Of a stretch of DNA of 5,382 nucleotides, positions 1-5,382 are shown in pieces. Numbering within the stretch: position 1 is the stretch's first letter; the number at the start of each line of letters is the position of its first letter. The translations under genes were made by a program, and so were the position numbers. This DNA is from Hyphomicrobiales bacterium (GTDB taxonomy: Bacteria; Pseudomonadota; Alphaproteobacteria; Rhizobiales; Kaistiaceae), in contig JAFKJZ010000597.1 of assembly GCA_017305815.1 (NCBI GenBank), forward strand, positions 1 to 5,382. Direction: 5' to 3'. The notes below the pieces were generated by a model that was not told the origin of the DNA, searched no databases, and saw only the letters and a list, made by a program, of their open reading frames with translations.

Positions 1-64
1 CGAACTGTTCCCGGAGACGCTGCCCGGCGCTCCCGGCGGCAAGGAAGGACCGGCCAAAGGCTGA
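1..64 (+). CDS. C-terminal end of an upstream gene, probably the ABC importer's periplasmic solute-binding protein (partial)
   Basis: An open frame enters from the left edge (first full codon at base 2) and ends at TGA 62-64. It encodes 20 residues, ELFPETLPGAPGGKEGPAKG. The tail is rich in Pro and Gly and ends in a charged, probably disordered stretch. Nothing in these residues identifies a family. The assignment comes from context: in Opp/Dpp-type importer operons the gene directly before the first permease is usually the family 5 (SBP_bac_5) binding protein, and no other binding-protein gene is present in the window. The ELFPE... ending resembles what I remember of rhizobial members, but this is weak evidence. 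It could instead be an unrelated gene. Confidence 0.55.
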   Translation, partial: ELFPETLPGAPGGKEGPAKG

Positions 65-105
65 CCGGCAGCGGGCTGACGACCGAGCCCGTTCCATAGA
101 TCCGG

Positions 106-133
106 ACAAGGGGGCGGCATGCCGCCCCCTTGT
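106..133 (+). terminator. Strong intergenic hairpin (perfect 28-bp palindrome), possible partial terminator or mRNA stabiliser
   Basis: Bases 106-119 are exactly the reverse complement of 120-133. As RNA this gives a 12-bp stem (106-117 with 122-133) around a CAUG loop. The stem is mostly G:C, closed at its base by A:U pairs, and can be extended by a 105:134 wobble and a 104:135 pair. The 3' side reads CTTGTT and then C-rich sequence, so there is no clean U tract and full Rho-independent termination is doubtful. It lies between the presumed binding-protein gene and the permeases. In transport operons such hairpins commonly keep the binding protein more abundant than the membrane components, by partial termination or by protecting the upstream mRNA end. 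That role is inferred here. Confidence 0.6.
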
Positions 134-150
134 TCCCCTCCGGCCCAAGC

Positions 151-156
151 AGGGAG
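151..156 (+). promoter_or_regulatory. Ribosome binding site of the first permease, used to choose its start
   Basis: AGGGAG lies 12 nt before ATG 169, a rather long spacing. The reading frame is open further upstream, with TTG codons at 130 and 160. TTG 160 would be only 3 nt from this site, and TTG 130 lies before it and inside the hairpin. ATG 187 has no comparable site. ATG 169 also gives the N-terminus expected of DppB-type permeases (MFRFLIMRIL...). Confidence 0.55.
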
Positions 157-168
157 CTGTTGCCCCCC

Positions 169-1179
169 ATGTTTCGCTTCCTGATCATGCGGATCCTCGC
201 GGCGATCCCGGTGCTGATCGTGCTCAGCGTCGTGACCTTCGCCATCATCCAGGCTCCGCCCGGCGACTATGCCGACTTCATCCGTGCGCAGTTGATGAAC
301 CAGGGCGGCGCTTCCGCCGTCGTCGCCGAGGCGCAGGCCGAGGCCTACCGCCAGGCGCATGGCCTGAACGACCCGATCATCGTGCAGTATTTCCGCTGGA
401 TCTGGGGCATCCTGACCCGCTTCGATTTCGGCGACAGCTTCTTCTACAATAAGCCCGTCTCGACGGTTGTGGCCGAAAGGCTGCCGCGCACCCTGCTGCT
501 GGCGCTCACCTGCCACATCCTGGCGTCGATGTTCGGCATCGCCTTCGGCATCATCGCCGCGACCCGCCAGTACAGCTGGATCGACTCGACGCTCTCCTTC
601 GTGTCGTTCCTCGGCATGACGGTGCCGCGCTTCCTGATGGCGATCATCATCGTCTACATCCTCGCCTTCAAACTGAACGTGCAGGAGATCGGCAGCTTCT
701 TCTCGCCGCAATATGGCGGCGCGCCCTGGTCCTGGGCCAAGTTCGTCGATCTGGTGAAGCATATCTGGCCCGTTGTCGCGATCGCGACCTTCGGCGGCCT
801 CGCCTACAACATGCGCGTCATGCGCGGCAATCTGCTCGACACGCTGAACGCCCAATATGTCGAGACGGCGCGGGCAAAGGGCCTGCGGGAATCGCAGGTC
901 GTCCTGCGCCATGCCGTGCCCAACGCGCTGCATCCGCTCGTCATGTATCAGGGCGTCGTGCTGCCCTACATGCTGACCGGCGAGATCGAGGTGGCGATCG
1001 TCTTCGCGCTCGCCACGGTCGGCCCGGCCATCGTCGGCTCGATGGCGGTCGGCGACGTCTATGTCACCGCGACCTTCATGCTGGTGCTCGCGACAACCCT
1101 GATCATCGGCAACATCATCGCCGACATGCTGCTGGCGCTGCTCGATCCGCGCGTTCGGCTGGGCGGAGGCAACGCATGA
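169..1179 (+). CDS. ABC importer inner-membrane permease, OppB/DppB family (probable alpha-galactoside uptake)
   Basis: This 336-residue protein is one of the two membrane subunits that form the translocation channel of a binding-protein-dependent importer. It has six likely membrane segments, at about residues 9-28, 108-131, 142-168, 196-213, 261-283 and 300-326. A periplasmic region of about 75 residues follows the first, as is typical of OppB/DppB. The cytoplasmic EAA coupling loop that contacts the ATPase is at about 230-255 (YVETARAKG, then RHAVPN). The usual family ending DPRVRLG is present, and length is normal for the family. It overlaps the next permease gene by four bases (ATGA), indicating translational coupling. 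The family is named for peptides, but the downstream GH4 gene suggests a galactoside cargo; that substrate is inferred. Alternatives are another oligosaccharide or a peptide. Confidence 0.9.
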   Translation: MFRFLIMRILAAIPVLIVLSVVTFAIIQAPPGDYADFIRAQLMNQGGASAVVAEAQAEAYRQAHGLNDPIIVQYFRWIWGILTRFDFGDSFFYNKPVSTVVAERLPRTLLLALTCHILASMFGIAFGIIAATRQYSWIDSTLSFVSFLGMTVPRFLMAIIIVYILAFKLNVQEIGSFFSPQYGGAPWSWAKFVDLVKHIWPVVAIATFGGLAYNMRVMRGNLLDTLNAQYVETARAKGLRESQVVLRHAVPNALHPLVMYQGVVLPYMLTGEIEVAIVFALATVGPAIVGSMAVGDVYVTATFMLVLATTLIIGNIIADMLLALLDPRVRLGGGNA

Positions 1180-2315
1180 CCGACACGACCGATACGACGA
1201 CCACGTTGCCGCCCGCGAGCCCGAGCACCACCAACGCTCGCTTCGTCCATGGCAACGAGGGCTACTTCGCCCTCGTCTGGCGCCGCTTCCGCCGCTCGGT
1301 GATGGGCATGATCGGCCTCGTCATGGTGCTGCTGCTGATGGCGCTGTTCGCCGATTTCGTGGCGCCGGTGGACCCGCGCGCCAACGGCATCGGCTTCGCC
1401 CCGCCCGACCACATCTCCTTCTTCGAGCCGGACGGCTCCTTCACCTTCGTGCCGCGCATCTATCCGATCGTCGAGACGGACGAACTCGACCCGGTAACCT
1501 TCCAGCCGATGAACGGCCCGGATCTCAAGAACCCGCATGTGCTGAGCCTGTTCGTGCGCGGCTTCGACTACAAGATCCTCTGGCTGATCCCGTCCAACAT
1601 CCACCTGTTCGGCTCGCGCGACGGGGCGCCGATCCACCTGCTCGGCACCGACAAGTTCGGCCGTGACATTCTTTCCCGCGGCATCGTCGGGTCGCGCATC
1701 TCGCTTACTATCGCGCTGATCGTCGTCTTCATCACCACCACCGTCGGCACCACGATCGGCATCACCTCGGGCTATATGGGCGGACGGATCGATGCCTGGG
1801 TGCAGCGCTTCGTCGAGCTGGTGCTCGCCTTCCCGCAATTGCCGCTCTACCTGGCGCTGACCTCATTGATTCCGATCACGGCGCCCTCCAACGTCTTCAT
1901 CGCCTTCGTCATCGGCGTGATGGCGGCGCTCGGCTGGGCGCAGCTGTCGCGCGAGGTGCGCGGCAAGACGCTGGCGCTGGCGCGCGTCGAATATGTCCGC
2001 GCCGCCATGGCGATCGGCGCCGGCGACGGGCGGATCATCTTCCGCCACATCCTGCCCAATGTCATGAGCCACGTGATCGTCGGCGTGACGCTGGCGATCC
2101 CGACCATCGTGCTGCTCGAATCCTTCCTGGGTTTCCTCGGCTTCGCCGTGAAGCCGCCGCTGATCTCCTGGGGCCTGATGCTGCAGGATACCGGCGCCTT
2201 CTCGGTGATCGGCTCCTATCCGTGGATCCTCTCCCCCGTCGTCTTCGTGCTGATCACCGTCTTCGCGTTCAACGCGCTTGGCGATGGCCTGCGCGACGCG
2301 ATCGACCCGTATTAG
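1176..2315 (+). CDS. ABC importer inner-membrane permease, OppC/DppC family with an enlarged periplasmic loop
   Basis: This 379-residue protein is the second channel subunit, partner of the preceding permease. A Thr/Ser/Pro-rich cytoplasmic leader (residues 2-20) precedes the first membrane segment (about 42-63). Others lie at about 171-198, 217-234, 238-258, 300-320 and 349-366. The OppC hallmark LGTDKFGRDILSR is at 156-168, and the EAA loop at about 273-295 (YVRAAMAIGA, RHILPN). The C-terminus GLRDAIDPY is typical. Between membrane segment 1 and the hallmark motif there are roughly 90 residues, far more than in classic OppC proteins of about 300 residues. YejE-like members are known to have a similar extension. 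The start ATG 1176 overlaps the previous stop and is preceded by GGAGG at 1165-1169 with 6-nt spacing, which supports it strongly. Confidence 0.92.
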   Translation: MTDTTDTTTTLPPASPSTTNARFVHGNEGYFALVWRRFRRSVMGMIGLVMVLLLMALFADFVAPVDPRANGIGFAPPDHISFFEPDGSFTFVPRIYPIVETDELDPVTFQPMNGPDLKNPHVLSLFVRGFDYKILWLIPSNIHLFGSRDGAPIHLLGTDKFGRDILSRGIVGSRISLTIALIVVFITTTVGTTIGITSGYMGGRIDAWVQRFVELVLAFPQLPLYLALTSLIPITAPSNVFIAFVIGVMAALGWAQLSREVRGKTLALARVEYVRAAMAIGAGDGRIIFRHILPNVMSHVIVGVTLAIPTIVLLESFLGFLGFAVKPPLISWGLMLQDTGAFSVIGSYPWILSPVVFVLITVFAFNALGDGLRDAIDPY

Positions 2316-2319
2316 GAGG
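2314..2319 (+). promoter_or_regulatory. Ribosome binding site of the ATPase gene, overlapping the permease stop
   Basis: A consensus AGGAGG shares its first two bases with the TAG stop (2313-2315) of the preceding permease and lies 8 nt before ATG 2328. Ribosomes ending the permease would be on top of this site, so the two genes are probably translationally coupled. It clearly fixes the start of the ATPase. Confidence 0.8.
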
Positions 2320-2327
2320 CGAAGCAC

Positions 2328-3998
<1,671 letters not shown>

Positions 3999-4026
3999 CT
4001 ATTCTGCCTACCCCGGAGCTTCTTCC

Positions 4027-5366
4027 ATGACTGCCAATCCCAGGATCACCTTCATCGGCGCCGGTTCGACCGTGTTCATGAAGAACATCGTCGGCGACGT
4101 GCTGCAGCGCCCGGCGCTGTCCGGCGCCACCATCGCGCTGATGGACATCAACCCGCAGCGCCTCGAAGAAAGCGCCGTCGTCGTCCGCAAGATCGCCTCC
4201 ACCCTCGATGCCAAGGCGAAGGTCGAGACCTATACCGACCAGAGGAAGGCGCTCCAGGGCGCCGATTTCGTCGTCGTCGCCTTCCAGATCGGCGGCTACG
4301 ATCCCTGCACGATCACCGATTTCGAAGTGCCGAAGCGCTTCGGCCTGCGCGCATCATGCGCGGCCTGCGGACGGTTCCGCATCTCTGGAAGATCTGCGAG
4401 GACATGCTCGCCGTCTGCCCGAACGCGATCATGCTGCAATACGTCAACCCGATGGCGATCAACACCTGGGCGATCAGCGCCAAGTACCCGACCATCCGCC
4501 AGGTCGGCCTCTGCCATTCCGTGCAGGGCACGGCAATGGAACTGGCGCATGACCTCGACATTCCCTACGAGGAAATCCGCTACCGCGCCGCCGGCATCAA
4601 CCACATGGCGTTCTACCTGAAGTTCGAGCATCGGCAGAAAGATGGCTCCTATCGCGACCTCTACCCGGACCTCGTCCGCGGCTACCGCGAAGGCCGCGCG
4701 CCGAAGCCCGGCTGGAACCCGCGCTGCCCCAACAAGGTGCGCTACGAGATGCTGACCCGCCTCGGCTATTTCGTCACCGAGAGCTCCGAGCATTTCGCCG
4801 AATACACGCCCTATTTCATCAAGGAAGGCCGCGAGGACCTGATCGAGAAGTTCGGCATTCCGCTCGACGAATATCCGAAGCGCTGCATCGAGCAGATCGC
4901 CCGCTGGAAGAACCAGGCGGAGGAATACCGCACGGCCGACCGGATCGAGGTTTCGCAGAGCAAGGAATACGCCTCCGAGATCATCAATTCGGTCTGGACC
5001 GGCGAACCCTCGGTCATCTACGGCAACGTCCGCAACAATGGCTGCATCACCTCGCTGCCGGCCGATTGCGCGGCGGAAGTGCCCTGCCTGGTCGACGCCT
5101 CGGGCGTGCAGCCGACCTATATCGGCGAACTGCCGCCGCAGCTGACCGCGCTGATGCGCACCAACATCAACGTGCAGGAACTGACTGTGAAGGCGCTCCT
5201 GACGGAGAACCGCGACCACATCTACCACGCCGCGATGATGGACCCGCACACCGCCGCCGAGCTCGATCTCGACCAGATCTGGCATCTCGTCGACGATTTG
5301 CTCGCCGCGCACGGCGAATGGCTGCCGGAATGGGCGCGCGGAGCCGCCAGGCAGCGCGTCGCCTGA
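4027..5366 (+). pseudogene. melA: Alpha-galactosidase MelA, glycoside hydrolase family 4, frameshifted by an apparent 31-nt deletion
   Basis: GH4 enzymes cleave alpha-galactosides such as melibiose in the cytoplasm using NAD+ and a divalent metal. From ATG 4027 (GGAG at 4015-4018, 8 nt upstream) 108 codons match MelA: NAD-binding FIGAGST at 9-15, acidic Asp40 ending beta-strand 2, and FQIGGYDPCTITDFE. After Arg108 (4348-4350) this frame becomes Arg/Ser-rich nonsense up to TGA 4618-4620. The genuine sequence resumes in another frame at 4353 (I-MRGLRTVPHLW) and runs to TGA 5364-5366. That part keeps VNPMAINTW, the metal-site Cys in GLCHSVQG (codon 4512-4514) and His in GINHMAFY (4602-4604), TESSEHFAEY and WTGEPSVIYGNVRN. 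Relatives such as E. coli MelA have about 11 residues here (recalled as QTIADTLGPGG) where only two bases remain. Restoring 31 nt gives 456 residues, close to the 451 of E. coli. An assembly error is the main alternative; an alpha-glucosidase specificity is possible. Confidence 0.88.
4348..4362 (+). other. Frameshift/deletion junction in melA, sitting in a small inverted repeat
   Basis: The N-terminal frame is MelA-like through codon 4348-4350 and the C-terminal frame from 4353, leaving bases 4351-4352 as the remnant. The junction is at the heart of an inverted repeat with 7-nt arms (4348-4354 and 4356-4362) around one base. It is also bracketed by a 9-nt direct repeat, CGGCCTGCG, at 4341-4349 and 4361-4369. 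These structures may have helped a deletion or confused an assembler. The direct repeats themselves do not mark the deletion ends, since both copies survive. Confidence 0.75.
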
Positions 5367-5382
5367 ACGATCAAGCCAAGGC

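Noticed and set aside
65..168. A separate promoter for the permease genes in the intergenic gap.
   Set aside because: I see no convincing -35/-10 pair. The gap is short and mostly occupied by the hairpin and the ribosome binding site.
1059..1838. Minus-strand open frame across the junction of the two permeases.
   Set aside because: The product is a His/Arg/Glu/Ala-rich sequence with no domain, and it runs opposite two clearly identified membrane proteins.
4341..4369. Programmed ribosomal frameshifting as the explanation for the split melA.
   Set aside because: No slippery heptamer is present, and a frameshift would not restore the conserved residues missing at the junction. A deletion explains both observations.
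4296..5312. Long open frame on the minus strand (338 codons) opposite melA.
   Set aside because: Same shadow effect. The composition is low in complexity and rich in Val, Asp, Arg and Ala, while the plus strand encodes clear MelA motifs.

Overview
The window is GC-rich, strongly GC3-biased bacterial DNA whose proteins look alphaproteobacterial, most like the Rhizobiales (Rhizobium/Mesorhizobium/Kaistia-type). The taxonomic call rests on base composition and on remembered protein resemblance, not on a search. All genes lie on the + strand and form one tightly packed operon segment for sugar import and hydrolysis.

Layout: bases 1-64 hold the last 20 codons of an upstream gene, probably the periplasmic solute-binding protein. 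A 104-bp gap follows, carrying a perfect 28-bp palindrome (106-133) that would form a strong RNA hairpin. Next come two inner-membrane permeases of the Opp/Dpp (peptide-type) ABC family (169-1179 and 1176-2315, overlapping by ATGA), then a double-domain ABC ATPase (2328-3998) with both nucleotide-binding sites intact. After a 28-bp gap comes a glycoside hydrolase family 4 alpha-galactosidase, melA (4027-5366). The last 16 bases hold nothing recognisable.

Function: the binding protein, the two permeases and the fused ATPase would form one complete importer. The co-transcribed GH4 enzyme suggests that the cargo is an alpha-galactoside (melibiose/raffinose type) rather than a peptide. Rhizobial alpha-galactoside uptake by Opp/Dpp-family transporters (the agp/aga system of Sinorhizobium) is a known precedent.

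The main anomaly is in melA. Its N-terminal 108 codons are in one frame and the remaining 337 codons are in another. At the junction (about 4350) a conserved stretch of about 11 residues present in MelA relatives is missing, which fits a 31-nt deletion. As written, the sequence cannot make a full-length MelA, so melA is either a recent pseudogene or carries an assembly error. I found no previously undescribed system: apart from the broken melA and the intergenic hairpin, this is an ordinary catabolic transport operon.
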